Source: Ophiobolus disseminans (lineage: Eukaryota > Ascomycota > Dothideomycetes > Pleosporales > Phaeosphaeriaceae). From it: 64,000 nucleotides of DNA. Below are positions 11,514 through 22,014 of the stretch, piece after piece. Made by a program: the position numbers and the translations under genes. The notes below the pieces were generated by a model. The model was not told where the DNA came from. It made no database searches and saw nothing but the letters and a program-made list of their open reading frames with translations. The stretch is from positions 2,722,487-2,786,486 of the forward strand of contig MU006216.1 of NCBI GenBank assembly GCA_010093685.1, in the 5' to 3' direction. Every line of letters begins with the position of its first letter. The first letter of the stretch is position 1.

Positions 11514-12912
11514 TCAAGCAGTCCGCGCCATAAGCACGGCATGATTCCTCGTCTGCATGTCTTCAAAAGTAGGCACATCCTCCCCCGTCTGCACCATCCT
11601 AGCCTCACGCAACGCATCGTAAATTTTCTTCCGACTATTCTGCCAGCTTTTCACAGGCGGGACAACAACACCCCGTTCAAGAAGGACTTGCACCGCTTCA
11701 TATTTCTGTGTGGCTGCCACTTCCAGCGGACTTTTGGTGAGCCTTTTGGGTTTGGCTTTGTCGCTTCGGTTGTAGTGCGTGTTGTTGATATCGGCGCCGG
11801 CATCGAGTACGGCTTTTATGACGGCTTGGTCGCCGAACTTGACGGCCTGTATGAGTGGGAGCATATGTACTGTTCCCGTGTCGAGGTTCGGTATGTAGCC
11901 TAGTAGTAGGCGGACGAGTTGGGCGTGCTTTCCTTGGCAAGCATTCCAAGAGACGTTTGGGTGGACTTTTGGCTCAGACGGGCAGTATCCGAGGATACAG
12001 CGGATGACCTCGTAGTTGAGATACTTTTTCCACTTGATCGCGGTTTCCAGACTGCCGTGGTACAAGACTTTAAAGCCTCCTAGGTTAGATACTCGATAGG
12101 CTTCGAAAAGGAGGTTTAGCTTCGCGACAAATTTTTGCACAAACGCACAATGGATTGCGCAATCGCCGAATATGTCTTGCACGGTCAGCTTCTTCGTGTG
12201 GGCTTTCATGACGGCAATATGATCCAGTGCTAGTCTTAGAATCTCGTCATCGCCGAGGTTTATAGCGACACAGAGTGGGCTTAGGTAATCGTTGCGGCAT
12301 CTATACGTGGTGAGCTGCGATAGCAGTGCCCGTACAAGCTTGTGCGATCGCATGCACATCGCTGCAAGAACCTTTTCGTTCAGAGCGAGGTCTTCGGAAT
12401 TGGATTCCATCGCGTATACGGATGAAGTGTTGTGGAAGAAATATGAGACAAAATGTCGGTCAGATGCAAGCGCAAGACCACTACACAGCGCACGCAGGCT
12501 TTCAACCTGATGTGCTACGTTGATGGTCTGCAACTCTTGACACATGTATGCGTTCATCTTCGTGATTCGGTCCTCTCGTCAAACTTAGTAGGTTTTCGGG
12601 TTGGGCAGGTCCTGCAATACACGCAGAGGTGCAATCGACGTGTAGTGGATAGCCTACCAGTAACTCATCGCTCCCATAGACACGCTTCTGGACTTGATGA
12701 AACAGGTAGTGTGGCATCAAGTTTTCCATGATCGAGCTGCGAGACCGAAGATGCTCCCGCGGTTGATGTAAAATGATGTCGTCCCTGATTGCATCCCTGA
12801 AAGTTCTGCATATGCCGCGCAGCCTCCATGCGTCAGTCAAGCCTGCGCACACCAGATAATGTGCGATGATCCTGACGAGTTCGGCCGGGATTTCATGATG
12901 TGCTGCAAGCAT
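11514..12912 (-). CDS. F-box-like protein with ankyrin-type repeats
   Basis: Two exons (12912-12658 and 12572-11514) with an 85-bp intron give 437 residues. The chosen ATG (12912) directly precedes an F-box-like helix pair, EIPAELVRIIAHYLV, followed by WRLRGICRTFRDAI, which fits an F-box. Ankyrin-like helices follow, e.g. SHKLVRALLSQL, LPLIQAVKFGDQAVIKAVLDAGADIN and SPLEVAATQKYEAVQVLLERGVVV. Fungal F-box/ankyrin proteins are usually adaptor subunits of SCF ubiquitin ligases, but many are uncharacterised. The 5' splice site (CTG|GTAGGC) is inferred from frame; another site nearby cannot be excluded. Antisense and extended frames upstream of 12912 are ignored because the F-box begins right at this Met. 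Confidence 0.7.
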
Positions 12913-13142
12913 GATAGGCCGAGCAGTGTGAAACTTGGCTATGTGGTTCTCGAAGGCGATGTTGTATGAATGAAGTAATAATGAAATAGTAAGAGTAAGT
13001 AGTGTAGAAAAAAAGCGTTGTGGCGGCAGTACTGGAGAAAGCCTTGGAACGCAAAGCCTACGCGAGAGCATGACCAGACTTTGCTGAAGAAACCATCGCA
13101 TGCCGATTGTTGTGATGGATGACACCTCTTGCCGCCTGCACT

Positions 13143-13575
13143 TCAAACACCATACCTAAACTCCCTCACCTTCTTCTGATAATAATACGTCGCCAGCGCA
13201 CCCGTCGCACCAAGCGCAATCGGCACAGGCGCTCTTCCACCCGTCTTCAAAATGCGCGGGATTGCGGACCCAAGCAGCACGACGCTGTTTCCGAGGGCGA
13301 GCTCGGTACCATAGTCCTGATTTTGCTTGATACGGTATCCTGACCAAAGCTTCAGCACATGTTTCCATGTTTGGGGTGAGGAGTATTGACTTACCAGCAT
13401 AGCCGTATGATGCGCCGAGCACGATGCCGGCGACAAGCGATGGCGTTGAGCGCGTGCGGATGTAGCCTGCGGTTCCGCCGACGGCCACTGTATTGTATCA
13501 GTGCGTGGTGGAGTCGTGTGGGGATGATGAAGACATACATAGACCTGCGAGGGTGAAGGATGGGTGCTCTGCCAT
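13143..13575 (-). CDS. TMEM14 family small membrane protein
   Basis: Three exons (13575-13539, 13487-13395, 13339-13143) with introns of 51 and 55 bp give 108 residues. The protein starts MAEHPSFTLAGLLAVGG and has glycine-rich hydrophobic segments: TPSLVAGIVLGASYGYAG, then ELALGNSVVLLGSAI and IALGATGALATYYY. This small, Gly-rich, multi-span layout with a YxR/K loop is characteristic of TMEM14/UPF0136 proteins of mitochondrial or ER membranes. In animals TMEM14C is implicated in haem precursor transport; fungal members are poorly studied. Length is normal for the family. Splice sites keep the frame at every junction. It is followed 570 bp upstream of its start by the unrelated LAP1-type gene on the same strand. 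Confidence 0.85.
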
Positions 13576-13807
13576 GGTGTTTGTGATGGAGGTTGATGAT
13601 GTGATCGAGAAACGTGATGCGTGAGGCTAAATTCGCACCAGCACTTGAAGCGCTAAGAAAGCGGCTGCAGATTCCGCCTAGTCTCACTACGCACCATCTC
13701 ACATCCATCTTTCCTCGTCGTACCTGGACCGCTTTTGCTTAGAATTCTACTCATCACGATCACTTCCTGCATGGGGAAGTAAAAGTCGGTATTACTAGAT
13801 ATCACCT

Positions 13808-15044
13808 CTACAGCTTCGCAAAAGCCAACTCTACCACGAAGCCCACAACAAGCTTCGCATGCTCAACCATATGCTCAAAGTCCACCTTCTCGATAGTGTC
13901 ATCTGCCGAATGCACATATGGATTGTCATTGACACCATGCATCTCGCCCTCAAACACAAATGCGCTCGGATAGCCAGCCCGCGTCGCGCTCGCATGATCG
14001 GAGCATGCGTAGCCGCACTGCGTATCTCCAGCTTCAGTATCGGTGTACGTCTTGATAATGCGCCTCGTGAAGTTTGTGAGGGACGCATCGACGTTGTCGG
14101 TCACGAGACCGAACTTCGGCGTCATGTTGTGGGATGTGTAGCCTGCGGTGTAGCCCGTCATGTCTTGGTTCAGCATGGCGGAGATGTCGCGACCCTCATC
14201 GGCGTAGCTGCGGAAGATGTTGCCTGATCCCAGCAATCCGACTTCTTCTGCGGCGTACCAATGAAATTCGATGGTCTGCTCGGCTTGTCCATTGGCGATC
14301 GTGTCATTGAGGAGGAGCGTGCGGAAGGCTTCGAGGATGGTCATGCTACCGGATCCGTTGTCATCTATCTGCTCCTTAGCCACAATCTCTCTACCACGAG
14401 AAATATACACGACTAACCTGCTCCAGGCGCTCTTGCAGTTGTCTTGTTGAGACCAGCCCCTCCGTTGATGCTGTCCTGATGGGCTCCAACAACGATGGTC
14501 TTATTGCTTTTGCCAGGGATTGTCGCAACGATGGAGCTCTGCCGGTAAACGTGCGGGAAGATAGACACAGAAACCGGTGAACGTGGAGCGGGATAGCCAC
14601 TGGCTTGCCCGAATAGCCACTCTGCGGAGAGATTGCCCGACGTAGACTGGTAATAGCGGTTGTTGAAGCTAGTGAACATGTCGAGGTTTCGGCGGATGTT
14701 TGCGCTCTTCAGCTGGGCGTTGAGCTTGTTGACAGTCTCGTTGTGGACCAACGCTGTAGGGTAGGACACGGCCACGCGATTCGCAAGACTGTTCGAAGTG
14801 CCCGGCCATTCCGTGATGTCTATGAAACTGACGCCCCGCTGATGTTGTTCAGCGTGACATCCACATTTTCACGAGCCTATGGCATACATACATCAATAAG
14901 GTCGAGCTTCTCTGTCTCTGACACTTGTCGCGTCTCTCCAGGAGCTAGTTCAATTGTCAATACCTTCGTCGTTACTCCGAATGGTGACGTAGGAATGGCC
15001 GTCACAACGGTCGTGATGGTGGCAATCCATGTGAGAACAAGCAT
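13808..15044 (-). CDS. LAP1: secreted leucine aminopeptidase, M28E type
   Basis: Three exons (15044-14892, 14838-14418, 14364-13808; introns of 53 bp) give 376 residues, close to the roughly 380-390 usual for Lap1. The N-terminus is a signal peptide (MLVLTWIATITTVVTAIP). A propeptide region follows, with GVSFIDITEWPG, and then the peptidase domain. The two-zinc ligands are all present: His in GAHQDS, the shared Asp in GADDNGSG (restored exactly by splicing), Glu in AAEEVG, Asp in NQDMTG and His in VHSADD. The pair EE supplies the catalytic base. Paired cysteines sit in QCGYACSDH. The enzyme removes N-terminal residues, preferring leucine, from peptides outside the cell. A 41-bp tandem repeat lies just upstream. 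Confidence 0.92.
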
Positions 15045-15104
15045 GCTGAAGAATAGGTGTGCCGTTCAAACGTAAGCTCCAGATTGTGTGAAAGAGGCAG
15101 TTGC

Positions 15105-15186
15105 CAAAAAGGAAGTATCGATGGGGACGGTAGATAGTAGGTACGCAAAAAGGAAGTATCGATGAGGACGGTAGACAGTAGGTACG
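15105..15186. repeat. 41-bp direct tandem duplication upstream of LAP1
   Basis: 15105-15145 and 15146-15186 are adjacent copies of a 41-bp unit beginning CAAAAAGGAAGTATCGATG. They differ at two positions (G/A and T/C transitions). They sit 61-142 bp upstream of the LAP1 start codon, in its probable promoter or leader. Confidence 0.9.
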
Positions 15187-15886
15187 GTGGGTACTTCGAG
15201 CAACCGGTCCTTCTAAATGTTGGCGTGCGAGATGCAAGGTCGGATAGCCACGTTCAACACGTGTGACATTCACAACATGTCGTACCTGAAAACCCATCCA
15301 ATGGCAGAGTCTTCAGCGGCGTCATGTCCATGGATAGTGTGTAGATCACCAGTACTACCGGTACTTCCAGTTCATCCAAATGCCCATGTCCTTGCAACGT
15401 GCGTCCGGCTCTTTCAATGTGTGCCGTTGGGCAAATAAACATGCATGAAATCCATCCCGCGATGACGGGTTCGCCAATGCATGCCTAGCGGTGGATTCGA
15501 GTGAAGAAGATCTAAACGTCGCGATGGTATGCTGATGCTATGAGGGACGGGAGGAAGCTGATCGCTCGTGCCTCCTGCGCCACACCCTGACGAAAGCACG
15601 CTAGCCACACCCCGCCTTCGTGCAACACATGCATCCCTTGCCCTTATCAACTGAGCCTTGTACCGAGCACACCCACCTAGGCATTCCGTTTGCTTCAACT
15701 TCTTGTCCAGTGCAACATCCTCACGCAACATTTACATTGGGGAAACCATCTTCTATTTGTTGCTCGTCCGAAGAGCGGCCTTTGCAGCACTCTTGGTGAA
15801 CGAGCTGAGACCACGGTCGCGCCCAGGCTGAAATAGGGCCCCATATACATAGGCTACACCACGCGCACTTGACCACAAGTCTAACA
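15187..15886. other. intergenic between divergent genes
   Basis: 700 bp between the LAP1 promoter repeat and the start of the DUF7918 array. It must hold the promoter of the forward array's first gene. No coding features seen. Confidence 0.45.
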
Positions 15887-17044
15887 ATGACGACTTGCGA
15901 CCAGCATCCTGGCATGAAAGCCGAAATCATCGTCGACTATGAACCTCTGCAAGAGTACGATGATGACGAGGCTGAACCCGGCGTAGTCTCAAAGTATGTC
16001 GAGGCAGCATCAGGAAAGGAATTTGCCATCAAGTTCACATTTACTCGTCCCTTCCCAACCCAGCACGGTGTCGAGATCAAGGTGAGCGTCGATGGCGAGC
16101 CAGATCGTGTCCTTGCATACAGCCCTGAAGAGCTGTGCAAGGCTGAAGGTCATTACAAGCGAGGCGTTGGCTTTCAAAAGGATGGGCAATTCTATCGGCA
16201 GAACTATCGTTTCACTGCACTGAACATTGGTAAGGCGACAACTCTCGATACCCCCAGGCCGGATTGCTAACAACTTCCAAGTTGAGGAAGCGGACGGGCT
16301 TTCTAATGTCACAGATCTCAGAAAGGACCTACTGTCAAAAGGTAGCATCAAGTTGGAATACCGCTTCATTGCCAACATACACACTTCGGATGAGCCCCGT
16401 AGGTATAAACCAGCCAGCGCGTTGTCGACCATGGGCGCCATTCCGGAGAAAGCACTGAAAGGTGATGCGCGGTCGCATCAAGCTACGTAAGTCAGGTGCT
16501 CGAGAACAATGTCCGTATAACTGACGGCATGTAGCCTCAGCGAGCCACGACGAGCACGAGCAAGAAAGCCTCTTGTGAACTACAATTATGTGAACCGGGA
16601 GCCTTTCACAACGATCGTGTTCAAGTATAGGTCGCTAAGTATGTTACTATCCAGCTTATGAGCCATGCTCTTGCTGATGCATGGAAAAATGTAGCTGCTC
16701 TCAAAGCATTGCGGATCATCGATGAAGACGAAGAAGACCCGACATTAGTTGAAGACAGAGCAGAAGATGCAATGACGCCAGCTCAGCTGAGAGAAGTTTT
16801 GCGACTTGCGAGGAGAGTATGTACACATGCTGCGATATGTCCTTCAATCATTGAGCTAATCCGCGCGCAGCGAGAGGCAGAAGCTAGTCAACAGCTCAAG
16901 CAAGAGAGGAGCGGCGCGCGAACCATCAAACGCGAGCGTGCGGAGACGTTCAATCATGAAGATGATGACGATGAAGTCACGATCGTGGAGTCACGGAGCC
17001 GCAAACGCCCGCGAGGCGAACCGGAAGTGATAATTCTCGACTAG
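15887..17044 (+). CDS. DUF7918-type protein, copy 1 of the array (intact)
   Basis: Five exons (15887-16229, 16282-16486, 16535-16638, 16695-16816, 16871-17044), all junctions in frame, give 315 residues. The N-terminal domain has the family hallmarks: HPGMKAEIIVDYEPLQEYDD, then SKYVEAASGKEFAIKFTF and a VSVDGEPD turn. A later FTTIVFKYRSL block follows, and then an acidic/helical stretch. The tail carries EDDDDEVTIVES, a basic RKRPRG and the terminal EVIILD. I recognise the N-terminal domain as the fungal family listed as DUF7918; no biochemical role is known to me. The tail resembles a nuclear localisation patch plus SUMO-interacting motifs, which is inference. It is the only one of six copies in this window without a stop or frameshift. 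Confidence 0.75.
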
Positions 17045-17324
17045 CCGCTGACCGTACCTCACCGGCAAGTCAACGCAGGCCGAGGGTATCACTTCAAAGT
17101 CATTGTGTCTCATTTGATCGTAGCAGGGCGAACGTATACTATCACCTTTACTCAGCAGTTGCTGGACTCAGTTCGACGCTTACCTGTTTATTTGGGCCCT
17201 GCTACAATTTTACCATAACCAAGTCTTGATAAGCGTACAGTCTCGGCATTCCTCATCTCGACAACCTTACTCATATTCTACACCAACCATCAAGATATAG
17301 GAAGCCTAGTAACGGCGATCCTTC
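17045..17324. other. spacer between array copies 1 and 2
   Basis: Short spacer holding the 3' end of copy 1 and the leader of copy 2. Nothing else is visible. Confidence 0.4.
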
Positions 17325-18500
17325 CCTATCTCTCCGGGCCTTCGTGTCGAGATTATGGTCAATGGCGTGCCGCTCTTGGAGCACGACAACGAAGACGACG
17401 CCCCCGAAAATCCGAAGGCTATCACCAAGTACATCGAAGCTCAAGCTGGAGCCAAATTCTCGATCCGAACGTCGATCTCGAATACTTTTCATGTATCGCA
17501 AGATCTTGGCTCTAAGACCTACATGGATGGCACCATGGTCTATTCAAGCTACGAGTCAAAGGCCTGGCTGAAGTCTCATAAAGAGATCATAATCGATGGA
17601 ATAGGTACCAAAATTGACTCGGAATGGATTTTCCAACCCTTACAATTCCAGAATCTGAAGATTGGTAATAAACCTGATCGCGTTCTGATGTAGTTTATGC
17701 TGATCATGCCTACATGTTTTTAAGCTACAGCCAGTTCCCTCAAGGTAACGCAGGACCTCATGAAGACAGTGAAGCTACTTGGAACTATCACTGTTGAGTT
17801 TGAGTTTGGCCACGGGAAATTAACAGGGGTGGGAGGATAGGGTTTCACGTTAACGCCCAAGAAATCGTTCCCAGAGGAAGCGATGAAAGGAGACGTGAAA
17901 TCATTTCAAGTCAGATTAGTTGGCCGCGCTCAAAGCTTAAGAATAGAAAAACTGACCAGCCGAAACTAATTTAACACATAGTCTAGGCAAGGCAAACGCG
18001 ACCGGATATCGATCACAGGCATCCTGGAGGCGTTATGGAGGCACGTTTGTGACTTTCAACTTCAAATATCGCTCAAAGGGTAACTACATGGCCGATATGA
18101 AGTTGGACATGTGCTGATTCTCTTGAAAGCGGATTTACGAGCACTACACATCATTCCCCGCACGCCCAGCCCCGATCCAGAACCATCCTACACTCCCTCA
18201 GCGGCTCAGCAGTCCCACACTTCGTCAACTGGCTCCCGAGACGAGTTCGCTGGTCTCACGAAGGAAGACATGATTATGATCATCGGCGAGTATCGCGGAA
18301 GTGAGCGAGGCTTGCAATTGCTGACTCGCATCGAGCTACAAGCTATGCTCAAGCAGGACAGGAAGAAGGCGCAGAACAAGGTCAAGCGCGAGCGTAGCAT
18401 TGGCCCTAGTGAGGGCGATGACGATGACGTTGTGGTCGTGCAACGACCGGCTCGTAAGCGTGGCCGCGGCAAGGACAGCGAAGTCATTGTGTTGGACTAA
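17325..18500 (+). pseudogene. DUF7918-type copy 2, probably decayed
   Basis: The domain start is readable as PGLRVEIMVNGVPLLEHD from about 17337, but the only ATG in this frame is at 17355, inside the first strand, and a TAA lies just upstream. Exon 1 continues to NLKIG at about 17663. The usual phase-1 intron then meets no acceptor that keeps the frame: the next block (DLMKTVKLLGTITVEFEFGHG) is reached only with a shift. That block ends in TAG at about 17838, and FTLTPKKSFPEEAMKGD resumes in another frame. The last two exons are clean: FVTFNFKYRSK, then ADLRALHIIPR to the terminal RKRGRGKDSEVIVLD with DDDDVVVV before it. At least two lesions suggest a dying copy. A differently spliced functional gene starting at 17355 is possible. 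Confidence 0.6.
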
Positions 18501-19245
18501 ACATTGGTCGAACATTCGCTGGGAACATGCTACGAACTTCGAAGGTGGCTGGGAAAGAATGGTGGCGGAAGTCGTGAATTTGGTGCATTTTGCTGCTTCA
18601 TTTTCATGATCTTGCCGTGATAGCCGACCTGTAGTATCGCGATTATTCGGTTCAGGTTGCATTGCATACATATCACGGATGGTGGGCTCTAGAGAACATC
18701 TCATAATAATTGTCAGTCCCATGTATCCTCTTCAACTTTTTGTCGGATATGGGAGACAGGGCAAAAGTGAGAAGAAGGTTGTTGTATTGAGAGAGCTACA
18801 TGGAGCGATTACATACACAACATGATGAGTAAGCCAGTGACTAAGAGTCATGTGGAGATGCAGTCCGCAGTGTACCATGTGAACCGAGGTGCCAGGCTGA
18901 CACTTTTCTCTCATTTCAGTCGTCTATCATCCCTTTTCCTATACCGCGACGTCTTTGGCGGTGACTATTCATCCTTTCCTGCGCTGCGTTACATGAGCCT
19001 CTCACCCTTTTGCGTGCCCAACAAACCCGCGCAAGCTTGTCTCTAGTAGCGCTTTTCCTTCTTGCTCTTTTACTGTAAATGTACGGTCTAGGATCGCGGG
19101 ATTTAGGAAAAGCCACCTTTACCTTTAGTGTGGCGAACGTGTTAATTCTCGACTGTATAAATCACGTATTGCCACTTGCACAGCCTTCCTCCTCTTATCG
19201 ACTACCATTCAAGACACCTGGATCTCACGAATTCATACGGCAGCA
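18501..19245. other. intergenic within the array
   Basis: 745 bp between copy 2 and the relic copy 3. Low-quality short frames only. Confidence 0.4.
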
Positions 19246-19541
19246 ATGGCTATCCTTCCGAACTTATCTGCTCTCGAGGTTGAGGTGGTTGTTGGGCCTT
19301 GCCCAGAACCACTCTAGTACGAGTTGGGATAGCTCATGGTTGGTCATGTATATATGCAGCTCATCCCACCTCAGATAGCCAATGCAGCGCAGTCCTCCCC
19401 TCTCCACGTACCGTCACAGATGCTAACATGATGTAGAACTTGAAGTCGGTTAATGGTGGTGGAAAGCGTGACCGCGGTGACGATGGCGAGATAAGCGAGG
19501 GTGGGAAGAGGATGAAGCGGGAGGTCATTGATCTAGACTAA
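19246..19541 (+). pseudogene. DUF7918-type copy 3, relic with its centre deleted
   Basis: An ATG at 19246 opens MAILPNLSALEVEVVVG, which matches the first strand of the family (compare MAILQAYPGLEAQVIVN in the copy at 43065), and stops after 23 codons. About 100 bp further on the sequence reads as a family C-terminus: GGGKRDRGDDGEISEGG, KRMKRE and the terminal VIDLD followed by TAA at 19539-19541. The whole middle (about 250 residues in copy 1) is absent. Both ends are on the same strand and in family order, so this is a deleted tandem copy and not chance similarity. Confidence 0.65.
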
Positions 19542-19987
19542 GACCGTACAACGGTCGGTAAGTGTATGGATTGTGTTCTGCAAGGTTGCGGTATGCAATT
19601 GGCTTGGAAGATTTCAAGCAAATCAGATGCTCACTGTGTCCATTAGAGGCGAATTATTCTTTTTATTGGATAGCATCATCTCAGGTTTTATATTTGCTTT
19701 CACAATCTGGCAAGGCTCATTTCTTTCACCATGTGGCAAAGACGCCTCCGTCGGGTTTTACACTTTCTTTTAATTCCATCTAGCTCCTCGTCCTTCTCTT
19801 ACTTCACGTCGTTGAAGCCTGCGCAAAATTCTTATGGTGTGCCTTCACTTCAGCTTCTGGTCAGCGATCCAACGCCACCTCACCTCGCTCTCGCGAGCGC
19901 CCCGTACACCACGATAAATCAGGTTTCTTCGTCTTTGACTCCATCTTTCCTACATTCCACTTCAACGAAACGGCAAACACCGCTGCT
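19542..19987. other. spacer between array copies 3 and 4
   Basis: About 450 bp. Two overlapping short open frames at 19562-19783 show no family features. Confidence 0.4.
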
Positions 19988-21464
19988 ATGGTGGTCCTCA
20001 CTCAAGTTCCTGGTCTCAATGTGCATGTCACAGTCAACGGTCGGTCGCTTCCGGAGTACAAGGACGATGCAGTCAAGGAACATGCGAAAAGCGCGACCTC
20101 CTACGTTGAAGCGCCTGCTGGTGCTGAGTTTACAATAAATTCAGCTTCGACAAGACTTTCAGATCGCACGAAGCAATGGGCACAAAAGTTTACATCGATG
20201 GTCACCGTTCGGTCATAAAGATGTTTCCACTAGAGCCGCCGCAAGAAATTCCCTTGCATATCGCAGGCAGCTATGTCCACACGAGTACAGGGTGGGAGAA
20301 GCAGAACTGTAAATTCAGGAGTCTGGATACAAGTAACGCTACATGACTTTTGCGCACATTTGTGTACTGACGTGGAGCAGCCGACAACATTGAAACCGCT
20401 GCGGATGATATAGCTCCAGAAAAGCTCAAATATCTAGGCACTGTGCGGATACTTATGCTACATGGTACGGATGGAGACAGATCTAGAAAAGCAAAGCCAA
20501 CCGCCGTATCGTCCCCAAATTGCTTTGCCAATCTCGCACCTGTTTCAGAAACAACGATGAAAGGCGAAGCGAAGTCGCTACAAGTCAGGCTCGTTGTTAT
20601 GCTGACACAGCTTTTCTCTTTGCTGATACTGTGGTAGCCGCGGTACTCGTACAAAGACATGCGACCCGACGGAGAGGCTCTTTTTGGAGGATGGTATCTT
20701 CGCAAAATTCACATTCAGGTACCGTTCTCGAGGTAAGCATGTGTTGAACATCTTGCTAGTGCCTGCAAACCTTGTCTTACGCACTGCACAGCCGACCTTC
20801 AAACCCTCGGCATCATAACTCGTGATCCAAGCACAATACCTTCCCCGAGAGTTCGGCCAAAGACGCCGGTAACGAAACCGGCACCCTGTCTTCCTGACGC
20901 CACTTTACCCTCTATACCAACACCCAAACGTCCTGACTTCACTCTGCTCTCTTTACCAGCACCCCGAATTCGTGACGCAGCTCCATCCACCGGATCAGCA
21001 CTCATACCCGACCCAGCTTCGTCCTCCGAATCAGCATCTTCACCGACGGTCAAGCTATAGCAACGCCAACCTTCCACAACCCCCTCAGACCCCGGCCTCG
21101 CCAAAGACGAAATCATCGCCATAACCACCGGTTACCGCGGCCACGACAATGGACTGGCGGGCCAAAGCACTCGAAGCCTCATGTTGCTGCTGAAGTACTA
21201 CGAAGTAATTGTCACCCTCCCATCCCACCAAGTGGAACTAACGGTAACTAGAACAAAGACACAAAGACAACGCCCGTCAAACGCGAGCCGTCAGCCAGCG
21301 GAGGTGGGACTGGAAATGAGGACATGCGGTTGCGTGTCAAGCGTGAGCGCGATGATGATGGAGCGCATGGTGCGGGCGGGAAGAAGAGCAAGACTGAGAA
21401 GAAGGTGAAGCCAGAGGTCATCGTGCTGGACCGAAACCAAGAATCAGTCTATGGTACGAGATAG
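19988..21464 (+). pseudogene. DUF7918-type copy 4, frameshift plus nonsense
   Basis: The ATG at 19988 starts MVVLTQVPGLNVHVTVNGRSLPEY and TSYVEAPAGAEFTIN. Around 20142 one base is missing, and the family sequence (FSFDKTFRSHEAMGTKVYIDG) continues in the next frame to the phase-1 junction before 20332. The second exon begins near 20383 (TDNIETAADDIAPEKLKYLG), then KGEAKSLQ, an intron, FAKFTFRYRSR, another intron and ADLQTLGIITRDP. An in-frame TAG follows VKL at about 21058. The frame is then open through LAKDEIIAI and LMLLLKYYE, a last intron, and KKSKTEKKVKPEVIVLD. Unlike its relatives this tail runs on for ten residues after VIVLD before TAG. Intron sites match copy 1. Confidence 0.7.
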
Positions 21465-22014
21465 ATGCCTGGATACTGTGGGAAGGTGCTGACTGGGTTT
21501 GCACTCTGGGATTCGTTTAGGTAAATTATGATTTGGGTTGGTTTGGTTTACATGGCTTTGTGGTCTTCGAAGGAAACCGGGATGGCTTTCTAGCATCACA
21601 GCTTCATGATGCTGTCTAATTTGTCTCCCGCACTTCTTTTTGTCGAAATGCTCAAAGTTACAGATGCTTCATCCTGAAGATGTCTGTTACATCATGTTTT
21701 GTCCGATTATCTGTTCCGCTTTGGTTCCTTGCGTCGCTCTCTCACCTGCTCAGCCACTTCATTTTTGTGTTCCATTCGTGCAGTCTACTTACACATACCT
21801 ACTCACAGTTCTCTCACTGAAGACGGCTACCTTAGCTACATCGCGACTGACACCGCCTCCATTACCTTCACTTACGGGACCGGCGGTCTACTTCACGTCA
21901 ATCCCTGCTAGCTCTGCTCATAAATAGACCGTTTTTTCCCGACTTACATCTGCCCCTTCTTAATCACCTCTCTCTCTATGCCGCAACACCAGGGCGATTC
22001 ACACTGATTACATT
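21465..22014. other. spacer between array copies 4 and 5
   Basis: 550 bp. An ATG at 21978 lies where copy 5 should start but is out of frame with the domain. No other features. Confidence 0.4.
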
